A DNA stretch of 7,607 nt from Chloroflexota bacterium. GTDB lineage: Bacteria > Chloroflexota > Anaerolineae > B4-G1. The stretch covers positions 1 to 7,607 of the forward strand of contig JAUVSX010000135.1 of the NCBI GenBank assembly GCA_030596915.1. The letters run 5' to 3'. The notes under the pieces were generated by a model, which was not told the origin of the DNA, made no database searches, and was given only the letters and a program-made list of their open reading frames with translations. This document shows, piece by piece, positions 1 through 5,217 of the stretch; within the stretch, counting starts at the first letter, position 1; each line of letters starts with the position of its first letter. A program made the position numbers and the translations under genes.

Positions 1-1
1 C

Positions 2-571
2 GAGGATGTCTATGCAGACCAGAACGGCCTCTGGGTGGTGGACCTCGAGGACGAAACGGCGCCGCCTATGCACATCGCCACGATAGAGGACTTTCAGGCC
101 GCGGTTCCGACGTTCCAGTATAGTGTGGCATACCCTGCGGCCCTCTCGTGGACATCGGACAGCAATGGCATAGTCGTGCTGGCCATTAGCTGGGCAACGA
201 ACGTCACCCTCGAGATATTCTACTATGGCGACGCGGTCAATGGGGGGCTCACGCCCGTGGTCGACTTCGGCGACTACGGCGAGGAAGACAGGGAAGCGTG
301 TATGACCGAGCCTCTCGAGAACAAGATGCCCGCGCGATACTACTCGCCCTGGACGGCGACGATGTCCCCTGGCGGAGACAAGCTCGTGATGTATAACGAT
401 CTCGCCACCAACCGGCTGTTGATGGTCGCCGGACAGCCACCCGATGGCAGCCTGCCGATCTTCGCTCACGCCGTGGAGAACGAGAGCACGTATCCCGTAG
501 CGAGGGCCAGCCGGAGCAGCGACGGCAAGATCCTGATCTTCCACACACTGTTCACCACAACGGAGGACTAG
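2..571 (+). CDS. C-terminal part of a beta-propeller (TolB/WD40-like) protein, 5'-truncated by the window edge
   Basis: The reading frame is open from base 2 and ends at TAG 569-571, giving 189 residues; the true start lies upstream. The GTG at 35 is internal and has no ribosome binding site. The fragment contains three blade-like strands typical of PD40/TolB-type propellers: LWVVDLED near the start, SWTSDSNGIVVLAIS about residues 49-63, WTATMSPGGDKLVMYND about 118-134, and a final RASRSSDGKILIFH just before the C-terminus. The 'S.DG..I.F' pattern is the usual blade signature. Such proteins act as protein-interaction or ligand scaffolds, often exported. The N-terminal domains are missing, so location and partners cannot be told. 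The protein ends soon after the last blade, so the C-terminus looks complete. Propeller assignment is by motif and is moderately sure; specific function is unknown. Confidence 0.6.
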   Translation, partial: EDVYADQNGLWVVDLEDETAPPMHIATIEDFQAAVPTFQYSVAYPAALSWTSDSNGIVVLAISWATNVTLEIFYYGDAVNGGLTPVVDFGDYGEEDREACMTEPLENKMPARYYSPWTATMSPGGDKLVMYNDLATNRLLMVAGQPPDGSLPIFAHAVENESTYPVARASRSSDGKILIFHTLFTTTED

Positions 572-594
572 GCGCACCTTCGCGGGGGGAGAAG

Positions 595-605
595 CTGACA
601 GGTTT
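595..605 (+). repeat. Isolated CTGACAGGTTT repeat half-element
   Basis: The 11-mer CTGACAGGTTT recurs at 7417-7427, with single-base variants at 7482-7492 and 7591-7601. This copy lacks the left arm that makes the 3'-end copies palindromic. It appears to be a degenerate member of that dispersed family. Confidence 0.5.
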
Positions 606-610
606 GCAGG

Positions 611-643
611 CCGGCGCACCGATGCCCATCATCGGTGCGTCGG
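611..643 (+). terminator. Strong hairpin, possible transcription terminator of the upstream gene
   Basis: The arms CGCACCGATG (615-624) and CATCGGTGCG (630-639) are perfectly complementary around the 5-nt loop CCCAT. The stem extends outward by a G-T pair and three more G-C or C-G pairs to about 14 bp. It begins 39 nt after the stop of the propeller gene. There is no long T run after it (only GTCGTT), so it is a weak classical terminator, or instead a repeat-type hairpin. Confidence 0.5.
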
Positions 644-652
644 CGTCGTTGG

Positions 653-684
653 GCGAAAGAGCGAATCAGCGATTCAGCGAAAGA
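653..684 (+). repeat. Octamer array, four 8-bp units (GCGAATCA family)
   Basis: Four consecutive 8-bp units are readable: GCGAAAGA, GCGAATCA, GCGATTCA, GCGAAAGA. The same octamer family occurs at 1897-1944 and 4800-4823. The array is intergenic and lies just upstream of the promoter of the AI-2E gene. Its role is unknown. Confidence 0.7.
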
Positions 685-689
685 ACAAC

Positions 690-708
690 CTTCGCGTCTT
701 GGCGTGAG
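690..708 (+). repeat. GCGTCTT-GCGTGAG dispersed repeat, + orientation
   Basis: The sequence CTTCGCGTCTTGGCGTGAG begins 5 nt after the octamer array. A related copy lies in opposite orientation at 4774-4790, matching 14 of 16 bases in the core and also beside an octamer array. Similar GCGTCTTTGCGTGAG sequences are, from memory, common intergenic repeats in several bacterial phyla. Confidence 0.45.
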
Positions 709-736
709 GTCTGCCACGCCCTGGGGGCCATTTCAC

Positions 737-765
737 TTGCAGGGAGCCCGCGCTGACTATACAAT
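737..765 (+). promoter_or_regulatory. Candidate sigma-70-type promoter for the AI-2E-family gene
   Basis: A TACAAT -10 element (760-765, five of six consensus bases) lies 17 nt downstream of TTGCAG (737-742), a weak -35 element. Transcription would start near 772 and leave a leader of about 60 nt before the ATG at 831. The -10 element is good and the -35 is poor. Confidence 0.4.
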
Positions 766-830
766 CTCCCCATTCTCCCGAGTTACGAGACGCACATCGC
801 TCGACGGACTCTGAGTAGGAGGAGGGGGAA

Positions 831-1928
831 ATGATCAAGGACCGCCGGCTCTCATCCACACTGCGCATCCTCATTGGTTTGGCCGCTTTCGGCGTGGCGG
901 CGTGGACACTGCAGCCCTTCGTCTCATTGTTCAACGCCGTATTCTTGGCGTTCATCATCGTGCTGTGTGTGTCCCCTCTGCTGCGATGGCTGAGGGGAAA
1001 AGGCGTGCCGAACTGGGCGGGTTTCCTGCTCACGCTGGCGGCTCTCATCTTCGCGATCGTGGCGCTGGTCCTGTTCCTCCTCTTCTCACTAAGCCAGCTT
1101 GCCAACGCGATACCCGGGTACGTCGAGCAACTCGATGCAGTGAAAGCTCAAATCGTGCAGTGGCTAGAATCCGTTGGCATCGACCAGGCGGACGTCCAGG
1201 CTCTGGCGGACCTGATTGATCCGCGCCAGCTATTGGACCTGGTCATCGGTCTTCTCAGCACAATGATCGACGCCCTATCCAACGTCATCCTCGTGATCGC
1301 TCTCGTGGCCTTCCTGCTGGTCGAGTCGTTCAGCCTGCCCCAGAAGCTTCAGAAGGTCTTGCGCTTTGGCGAAGACCGGTGGGCGCGGGCGAGGAAGTAC
1401 GGCGAGCACGTGAAGCGATACGTCGTCATCACCACCTACGTTGGGCTGGTGACGGGGCTCGGGGACTTCGTCCTGCTCCTCGCGCTCGGTGTGGATTTCG
1501 CCGCTCTGTGGGGTGTGGTGGCCTTCCTCCTCAGCTTCGTTCCCATCGTCGGCTTCTGGCTGGCGCTGATTCCCCCGTTCCTGCTGGCGCTACTCGAGTT
1601 TGGCCTGGGGAAGGCGCTTCTCGTCCTTCTCGGGTTTGTGGTCATCAACGGCGCGGCCGAGAACATAGTCAAGCCGAAGTTGATGGGTGAGGGCCTGGAC
1701 CTGTCAATAGGAACGGTATTCCTGTCTCTGCTGTTCTGGACCACGATACTGGGGCCCTTGGGCGCCATTCTGGCCCTGCCGATGACAGTGGGCGTCAAGG
1801 AGCTTGTTCTGGCGGCCGATCCTCAGAATCGCTGGGTGGCGGCGCTGCTCAGCTCTGCAAGCTCGCGCGCGGGAGATAGCGAGGGTTCGGCAGACAGCGA
1901 AAGGGCGAATCAGCGAATGAGCGAATGA
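831..1928 (+). CDS. AI-2E/PerM-family transporter-like membrane protein
   Basis: This 365-residue polytopic inner-membrane protein matches the AI-2E transporter (formerly UPF0118/PerM, YdiK-like) family in length and layout. Three N-terminal hydrophobic segments span about residues 10-90. A hydrophilic stretch with amphipathic helices follows (about 91-140), then further membrane segments. Family landmarks are visible: VPIVGFWLALIPP at 237-249, NIVKPKLMG at 278-286 and GPLGAILALP at 308-317. Members export autoinducer-2 or act as Na+/H+ antiporters or permeases; the substrate cannot be read from sequence. The start is supported by AGGAGG at 817-822, 8 nt before ATG. The C-terminus (SERANQRMSE) is encoded by an 8-bp tandem repeat that also supplies the stop codon, so the tail is probably not functional. 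The SulP transporter gene follows after 246 bp. Confidence 0.9.
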   Translation: MIKDRRLSSTLRILIGLAAFGVAAWTLQPFVSLFNAVFLAFIIVLCVSPLLRWLRGKGVPNWAGFLLTLAALIFAIVALVLFLLFSLSQLANAIPGYVEQLDAVKAQIVQWLESVGIDQADVQALADLIDPRQLLDLVIGLLSTMIDALSNVILVIALVAFLLVESFSLPQKLQKVLRFGEDRWARARKYGEHVKRYVVITTYVGLVTGLGDFVLLLALGVDFAALWGVVAFLLSFVPIVGFWLALIPPFLLALLEFGLGKALLVLLGFVVINGAAENIVKPKLMGEGLDLSIGTVFLSLLFWTTILGPLGAILALPMTVGVKELVLAADPQNRWVAALLSSASSRAGDSEGSADSERANQRMSE

Positions 1929-1944
1929 GCGAATGAGCGAGAGG
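1897..1944 (+). repeat. Octamer array, six 8-bp units, overlapping the end of the AI-2E-family gene
   Basis: Units in order are GCGAAAGG, GCGAATCA, three GCGAATGA and GCGAGAGG. The first four units are coding and the stop TGA (1926-1928) is the end of the fourth; the last two are intergenic. Since 8 is not a multiple of 3, gain or loss of a unit would change the last residues of the protein. It belongs to the same family as 653-684 and 4800-4823. Confidence 0.75.
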
Positions 1945-1997
1945 CTACGGCTCGATCGCGGTCCACGCTGGGGGAGAACCTCGCGCCTTTCCAGCCC

Positions 1998-2146
1998 GAC
2001 GCGCCCGAGGAACGGGGGCTTGGAGCAATTGGGATGACGGGCACCGCCGCGACGCCCTCGGGGACGAGGGCTTCTCGCAACTGAGGTGACGGCCAGCGCC
2101 GCGACGCCCCCCGGAGCGTGGGCTTCTCGCAATTTCGGGGTGACGG
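1998..2146 (+). repeat. Three tandem ~52-bp intergenic modules upstream of the SulP gene
   Basis: Units begin at 1998, 2051 and 2103, each opening with GACGC and ending in a TGACGG motif. Units two and three share GGGCTTCTCGCAA; unit one has GGGGGCTTGGAGCAATT instead. Further copies lie at 4700-4743 (closest to unit one) and 4957-5003 (closest to units two and three). No coding role is supported: apparent reading frames through the modules are repeat artefacts. This array fills most of the 246-bp gap between the two transporter genes, and I see no convincing promoter in that gap. Confidence 0.75.
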
Positions 2147-2161
2147 CGCGCCGCCGCCAGG

Positions 2162-2166
2162 AAGGA
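2162..2166 (+). promoter_or_regulatory. Ribosome binding site that fixes the SulP start
   Basis: AAGGA lies 8 nt before ATG 2175. It favours that start over an in-frame GTG at 2118, which sits inside the ~52-bp repeat module and would add 19 repeat-derived residues. Confidence 0.7.
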
Positions 2167-2174
2167 AACCATCT

Positions 2175-3890
2175 ATGAATGCGAGCCACTACCTACCCGT
2201 CTTAGCCTGGCTGCCGACCTACCCGCGGAAGTGGCTGTCGGCCGACTTGATCGCGGGGATGACGACAGCCGCGGTCGTCATCCCGCAGTCGATGGCCTAT
2301 GCCACGATCGCCGGTCTGCCGGTCGAGGTGGGGCTCTACGCGGCCCTGGTGCCCATGCTCGTCTACGCCCTGCTCGGCAGATCGCGGGTGCTCAGCGTGA
2401 GCGTCACGTCCACCATCTCGATGCTGACGGCCGCCGCGCTGGCCACCGTGGTTCGGGACGGTAGCCCGACCGACTACCTGATCGCCGCGTCCACCTTGGC
2501 GGTCCTCGTTGGTTTATTCCTGGTCCTGGCCTCGCTCCTCCGTCTTGGTTTCGTGGCGAACTTCATCTCCATCCCGGTCCTCACGGGCTTCAAGGCCGGA
2601 CTTGGCATCGTGATTATCGTCGGGCAGTTGAGCAAGGTGCTGGGCATCCCTGTGAGCAAGGGGCCCTCCTTCCAGACGTTGCTCGCGATTGTGCTGAATC
2701 TGGGCCAGACGCATTGGCCCACCTTCTTGGTCGCGCTGATCACGCTGGCTATTCTGCTTCTGCTGCCACGGGTGGCGCCTCGCGTGCCTGCGCCGCTGGT
2801 GGCCGTGGCCGTAGGACTCCTCGCGTCCGCGGTGTTGGGCCTTGGCGCCCGCGGCGTCAAGCTGGTCGGCGAGGTCGCGCCCGGGCTGCCGTCGTTCGCC
2901 CTGCCTGATCTCTCACTCGTCGGCCAGCTATGGCCCGGCGCGCTAGGCATCGCCCTGATGAGCTTCGTCGAGTCGATCGCGGCGGGCAGGGCCTTCGCCC
3001 GAGAGGACGACGCGCCATTGGACGCCAACCAGGAGCTACTGGCATTGGGTGTCGGGAACGCGGCCGGCGGGTTCTTTCAGGCCTACCCCAGCGGCGGAGG
3101 CACTTCCCAGACGACGGTCAACAGCCGGGCGGGAGCCAGGACCCAGTTGTCCTCGATCGTCACAGCGATCACCGTCGCGCTGACGTTGCTGTTCCTTTCA
3201 CCGGTCATCGCCCTCATGCCCGACGCGACACTGGGCGCGCTCGTGCTCGTGGCCGCCGTGGGGATGATCGTCCCGGGCGACTTCCGGGCCATCGCGCGCA
3301 TCCGCCGCGAGGAGTTCGTGTGGGCGATCATCGCGCTGGTGGGCGTGGTCGTGCTGGGTACGCTCAGCGGCATCCTCCTCGCCGTTGCTATCTCGTTCCT
3401 GAACCTGCTCTACCACGCCAATCACCCACCCGTCTACGCTATGGGTCGGAAGCCGGGCACCGACGTATTCCGTCCCCTGTCACCGGACCACCCCGATGAC
3501 GAGACTCTGCCGGGCCTGCTGATGGTGCGGACTGAGGGCCGGTTGACCTTCGCCAGCGCGCCGAACGCGCGCGACATCATCCTGGCCTTGATCCAGGACG
3601 CGCAGCCGCGCGTCGTGGCCTTTGATTGTAGCGCCATCCCCGACATCGAGTACACAGCTCTTCAGGGGCTGACCAAGTTCGAGAAGAAGCTCCGCGACCA
3701 GGGCACCATGCTCTGGCTGGTCGCACTGAACCCTGAGCCGCTGAAACTCGTTGAGCGCGCGCCGCTGGGGAAGACGCTGGGCCACGAGCGTATGTTCTTC
3801 AACCTGGAACAGGCGATGGAGGCCTACCAGGCGAACTCCCAATCCACGCCGGATCTCGGTCTGGATTTCGCCGAGGGAGGGGCAGGGTAG
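2175..3890 (+). CDS. SulP-family (SLC26-like) anion transporter with C-terminal STAS domain
   Basis: This 571-residue inner-membrane protein has the standard SulP plan. The first helices carry ADLIAGMTTAAVVIPQSMAYA at residues 23-43, the family signature. A long membrane domain follows to about residue 425, including a Ser/Gly-rich conserved stretch around 300-325 (AYPSGGGTSQTTVNSRAGA). A cytoplasmic STAS domain lies at about 445-555, with FDCSAIPDIEYTAL near 483-496. SulP proteins move sulfate, bicarbonate, chloride or dicarboxylates, usually driven by Na+ or H+; the substrate is not decidable here, and a BicA-like bicarbonate role or a sulfate role are both open. Length is normal and no frameshift is seen. 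The last five codons and the stop lie within a 70-bp sequence duplicated at 5064-5133, so the EGGAG tail may have been acquired with that repeat. Confidence 0.93.
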   Translation: MNASHYLPVLAWLPTYPRKWLSADLIAGMTTAAVVIPQSMAYATIAGLPVEVGLYAALVPMLVYALLGRSRVLSVSVTSTISMLTAAALATVVRDGSPTDYLIAASTLAVLVGLFLVLASLLRLGFVANFISIPVLTGFKAGLGIVIIVGQLSKVLGIPVSKGPSFQTLLAIVLNLGQTHWPTFLVALITLAILLLLPRVAPRVPAPLVAVAVGLLASAVLGLGARGVKLVGEVAPGLPSFALPDLSLVGQLWPGALGIALMSFVESIAAGRAFAREDDAPLDANQELLALGVGNAAGGFFQAYPSGGGTSQTTVNSRAGARTQLSSIVTAITVALTLLFLSPVIALMPDATLGALVLVAAVGMIVPGDFRAIARIRREEFVWAIIALVGVVVLGTLSGILLAVAISFLNLLYHANHPPVYAMGRKPGTDVFRPLSPDHPDDETLPGLLMVRTEGRLTFASAPNARDIILALIQDAQPRVVAFDCSAIPDIEYTALQGLTKFEKKLRDQGTMLWLVALNPEPLKLVERAPLGKTLGHERMFFNLEQAMEAYQANSQSTPDLGLDFAEGGAG

Positions 3891-3942
3891 CAGGTTGACC
3901 GGTGGCCGGGTTGTGATATCCTGCTGAAGCTCGACGGGTTCG
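3873..3942 (+). repeat. 70-bp direct repeat, copy 1 (overlaps SulP stop)
   Basis: The 70 bp match 5064-5133 at 69 positions; the only difference is CTGAAG here against CTGAGG there (base 3928). Flanking bases on both sides do not match, so the edges are sharp. It contains the last codons of the SulP gene and a candidate promoter pointing towards the toxin-antitoxin pair. A 6-bp inverted pair, AGCAGG (3889-3894) and CCTGCT (3920-3925), brackets the promoter. Confidence 0.9.
3895..3922 (+). promoter_or_regulatory. Candidate promoter of the toxin-antitoxin cassette
   Basis: TTGACC (five of six -35 consensus bases) is followed by a 16-nt spacer and TATCCT, preceded by TGA, which makes an extended -10 element. 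The predicted start is near 3929, leaving a leader of about 70 nt before ATG 3998. The bracketing AGCAGG/CCTGCT inverted repeat could serve as an operator for autorepression, which is common for toxin-antitoxin pairs; that role is inference. Confidence 0.5.
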
Positions 3943-3997
3943 ACGTTCGTGTCGTCGCGTGGCACACTGATCGTAGGGATCTGAGGGGGAAGCAGAC

Positions 3998-4234
3998 ATG
4001 CCAGAGCAATGGGTCGTATCGAACCCCAAGGTGATGATGGGCAAACCGGTCATCGTCGGGACGCGCATCACTGTTGAGCTCATTCTGGAGAAGCTCGCGG
4101 CTGGCGAAACGATCGAGCAGGTACTGGAGGCACACCCGCGACTGACCCGCGAGTCGATCTACGCAGCTCTTGGATTCGCCGGGGAGGCTCTACGGGCGGA
4201 CGTTGTCTACCCGGTCACGGAGGCAATTGCGTGA
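3998..4234 (+). CDS. DUF433-family antitoxin
   Basis: This 78-residue protein fits the DUF433 (COG2442) antitoxin family in length and sequence. The family hallmark is NPKVMMGKPVIVGTRITVELI at residues 9-29, close to the usual 'hP.i..GkP.i.GTRi.v..i'. A helical region follows, with the helix-turn-helix-like LEKLAAGETIEQVLEAHPRLT and ESIYAALGFA. Known members pair with a DUF5615 PIN-like toxin, which they are predicted to neutralise; they probably also bind their own promoter. GAGGGGG at 3983-3989 lies 8 nt before the ATG. The stop overlaps the toxin start by four bases (GTGA), indicating translational coupling. The cassette lies 107 bp after the SulP stop and has its own candidate promoter. 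Confidence 0.88.
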   Translation: MPEQWVVSNPKVMMGKPVIVGTRITVELILEKLAAGETIEQVLEAHPRLTRESIYAALGFAGEALRADVVYPVTEAIA

Positions 4235-4590
4235 GCTTCCCGGCCGACGAGGGCGTTGACCGTCAGATCGTTGAGCGTCTGCGACTGGACGGTCACGTCG
4301 TGCGCTACGTGGCGGAAATGGAGCCGGGGATATCCGATGACGTTGTCCTTGACTTGGCCAACGCGCGAGGCGACGTGCTCGTCACGGTGGACAAGGACTT
4401 CGGTGAACTGGTGTACCGTCAGCGGCGGCTCTCGTGCGGTGTTCTGCTTGTGCGCCTGCCGGGGCTTTCGACCTCTCGTAGGGCAAGCATAGTTGCTTCG
4501 GCTGTCAATGAGCATGGCAATGAGCTGCCCGGTGCCTTTGCCGTCCTCACCCCAGGGGCTATCCGCATACGCCGGCTGGATCCAAACTAG
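4231..4590 (+). CDS. DUF5615 PIN-like toxin
   Basis: This 119-residue protein matches the DUF5615 PIN-like family, the usual partner of DUF433 antitoxins. PIN-type acidic positions are all present: D6-E7 in the N-terminal PADEGVD motif, D36 in PGISDD and D54/D56 in TVDKDFGEL. These would coordinate a metal ion for RNA cleavage, so the toxin looks intact. The N-terminus would read 'MSFPADEGVD', close to the family's typical 'MkfLaDENld'. The start is GTG 4231, overlapping the antitoxin stop in GTGA. No independent ribosome binding site is obvious, consistent with coupling that keeps toxin below antitoxin. Ribonuclease activity is predicted from the fold and is not shown by the sequence itself. 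Confidence 0.87.
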   Translation: MSFPADEGVDRQIVERLRLDGHVVRYVAEMEPGISDDVVLDLANARGDVLVTVDKDFGELVYRQRRLSCGVLLVRLPGLSTSRRASIVASAVNEHGNELPGAFAVLTPGAIRIRRLDPN

Positions 4591-4699
4591 CCTGCCAACC
4601 GCCCGAGACAGCCGCTACGTGGGAACGCTAGTCCCCGTCGGTCAAACGGGCTGTTGCCACTCGATGGGCCGCTTCGGCGGTGACGCCCCCGATGACGGG

Positions 4700-4743
4700 G
4701 CGCCGGGGAACGGGGGCTCACAGCAATTGGGATGACGGTGCGC
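4700..4743 (+). repeat. ~52-bp module, single copy (unit-one type)
   Basis: It shares GGAACGGGGGCT and AGCAATTGGGATGACGG with the first unit of the array at 1998. It ends in GTGCGC, as does the copy at 4957-5003. Confidence 0.7.
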
Positions 4744-4773
4744 TTCCTCCCCGGTGCTGGGAAACCGGCACAT

Positions 4774-4823
4774 CTCACGCGAAGACGCAGAGCCACCGGG
4801 CGAATCAGCGAGTCAGCGATTCG
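4774..4823. repeat. Inverted GCGTCTT repeat plus octamer array
   Basis: CTCACGCGAAGACGCAG (4774-4790) is the reverse-oriented relative of 690-708. Nine bases later come three octamers: GCGAATCA, GCGAGTCA and GCGATTCG (4800-4823). The same two elements are neighbours at 653-708, in a different relative orientation. Confidence 0.6.
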
Positions 4824-4894
4824 GACTGCCAGTCCTTTGACGCGCTCTAGACGAGGCGGTCACAGTTGTCCTCCCCGGAGCGTGGGTGGAGCGC

Positions 4895-4933
4895 TCTCCC
4901 CCGATCTGGGGGAGACGCGCGCCGATCGGCGCG
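4895..4933. repeat. Hairpin followed by 16-bp perfect palindrome
   Basis: TCTCCCCC (4895-4902) pairs with GGGGGAGA (4908-4915) around loop GATCT. Two bases later, CGCGCCGATCGGCGCG (4918-4933) is a perfect palindrome. Neither is followed by a T run. The CTGGGGGAGA block (4906-4915) also occurs at 1968-1977 upstream of the SulP gene. Confidence 0.6.
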
Positions 4934-4956
4934 TTGAGAGGGGGTGGTCTTCCGCG

Positions 4957-5003
4957 GCGCCCCCGGGGACGTGGGCTTCTCGCAACTTGGGGTGACGGTG
5001 CGC
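4957..5003 (+). repeat. ~52-bp module, single copy (units-two/three type)
   Basis: It shares GTGGGCTTCTCGCAA and GGGGTGACGG with the third unit of the array at 2103-2146. Confidence 0.7.
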
Positions 5004-5063
5004 GATATGCGGCTGAACCAGCACCGCCCGTCTACGGCGGTGCACTAGGCACAGGGTCTCACT

Positions 5064-5133
5064 GAGGGAGGGGCAGGGTAGCAGGTTGACCGGTGGCCGG
5101 GTTGTGATATCCTGCTGAGGCTCGACGGGTTCG
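5064..5133 (+). repeat. 70-bp direct repeat, copy 2 (upstream of META protein gene)
   Basis: This copy is identical to 3873-3942 except for one base (G at 5119). It is wholly intergenic here and ends 84 bp before the META gene start. Confidence 0.9.
5086..5113 (+). promoter_or_regulatory. Candidate promoter of the META-repeat protein gene
   Basis: The same TTGACC, 16-nt spacer and TGA-TATCCT extended -10 element as at 3895-3922. The predicted start is near 5120, giving a leader of about 100 nt before ATG 5218. Confidence 0.5.
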
Positions 5134-5204
5134 TTGCGCTCGCACCTGCACGGAACCCGCCTGATGAGCGTCGGGAAACCCACACGACGCCGCTCTCCAG
5201 GGCG

Positions 5205-5211
5205 AAAGGAG
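5205..5211 (+). promoter_or_regulatory. Ribosome binding site that fixes the META gene start
   Basis: AAAGGAG lies 6 nt before ATG 5218. It is far better placed than anything before the in-frame TTG at 5134, whose extra 28 residues are Arg-rich and overlap the leader. Confidence 0.8.
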
Positions 5212-5217
5212 ATTGAA

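Larger units (their letters stand above)
4591..5217. other. 627-bp non-coding mosaic of dispersed repeats
   Basis: No believable gene lies here. Short open frames run through the repeats on both strands but have repetitive Arg/Pro/Ser-rich translations and no ribosome binding site. In order the region holds a ~52-bp module (4700), an inverted GCGTCTT-type repeat (4774), an octamer array (4800), two hairpin or palindrome elements (4895-4933), a second ~52-bp module (4957) and copy 2 of the 70-bp promoter repeat (5064). Confidence 0.7.

Noticed and set aside
1897..2146. Possible CRISPR array upstream of SulP
   Set aside because: The 8-bp units have no spacers, and the ~52-bp units are contiguous and diverged rather than identical repeats with unique spacers. 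No cas gene is nearby.
1704..2189. Minus-strand open frame across the octamer array and ~52-bp modules
   Set aside because: Its translation is repetitive and simply reads the intergenic repeats and the antisense of the AI-2E-family gene.
3480..3965. Minus-strand open frame antisense to the SulP 3' end
   Set aside because: A high-GC shadow of the SulP STAS coding region; it has no recognisable domain or ribosome binding site.
4732..4995. Plus-strand 87-codon open frame in the gap before the META gene
   Set aside because: It is made of repeat modules, lacks a ribosome binding site and has Arg/Ser/Pro-rich composition with no family resemblance.
3873..5133. Composite transposon or integrated element bounded by the 70-bp direct repeats
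   Set aside because: The repeats bracket only the toxin-antitoxin pair and repeat debris. There is no transposase, integrase or terminal inverted repeat, and the repeats are long for target-site duplications. Recombination between them could delete the cassette, but mobility is not supported.
5134..5217. Alternative TTG start for the META protein
   Set aside because: The extra residues are Arg-rich, no ribosome binding site precedes the TTG, and ATG 5218 has AAAGGAG at ideal spacing before a conventional N-terminus.
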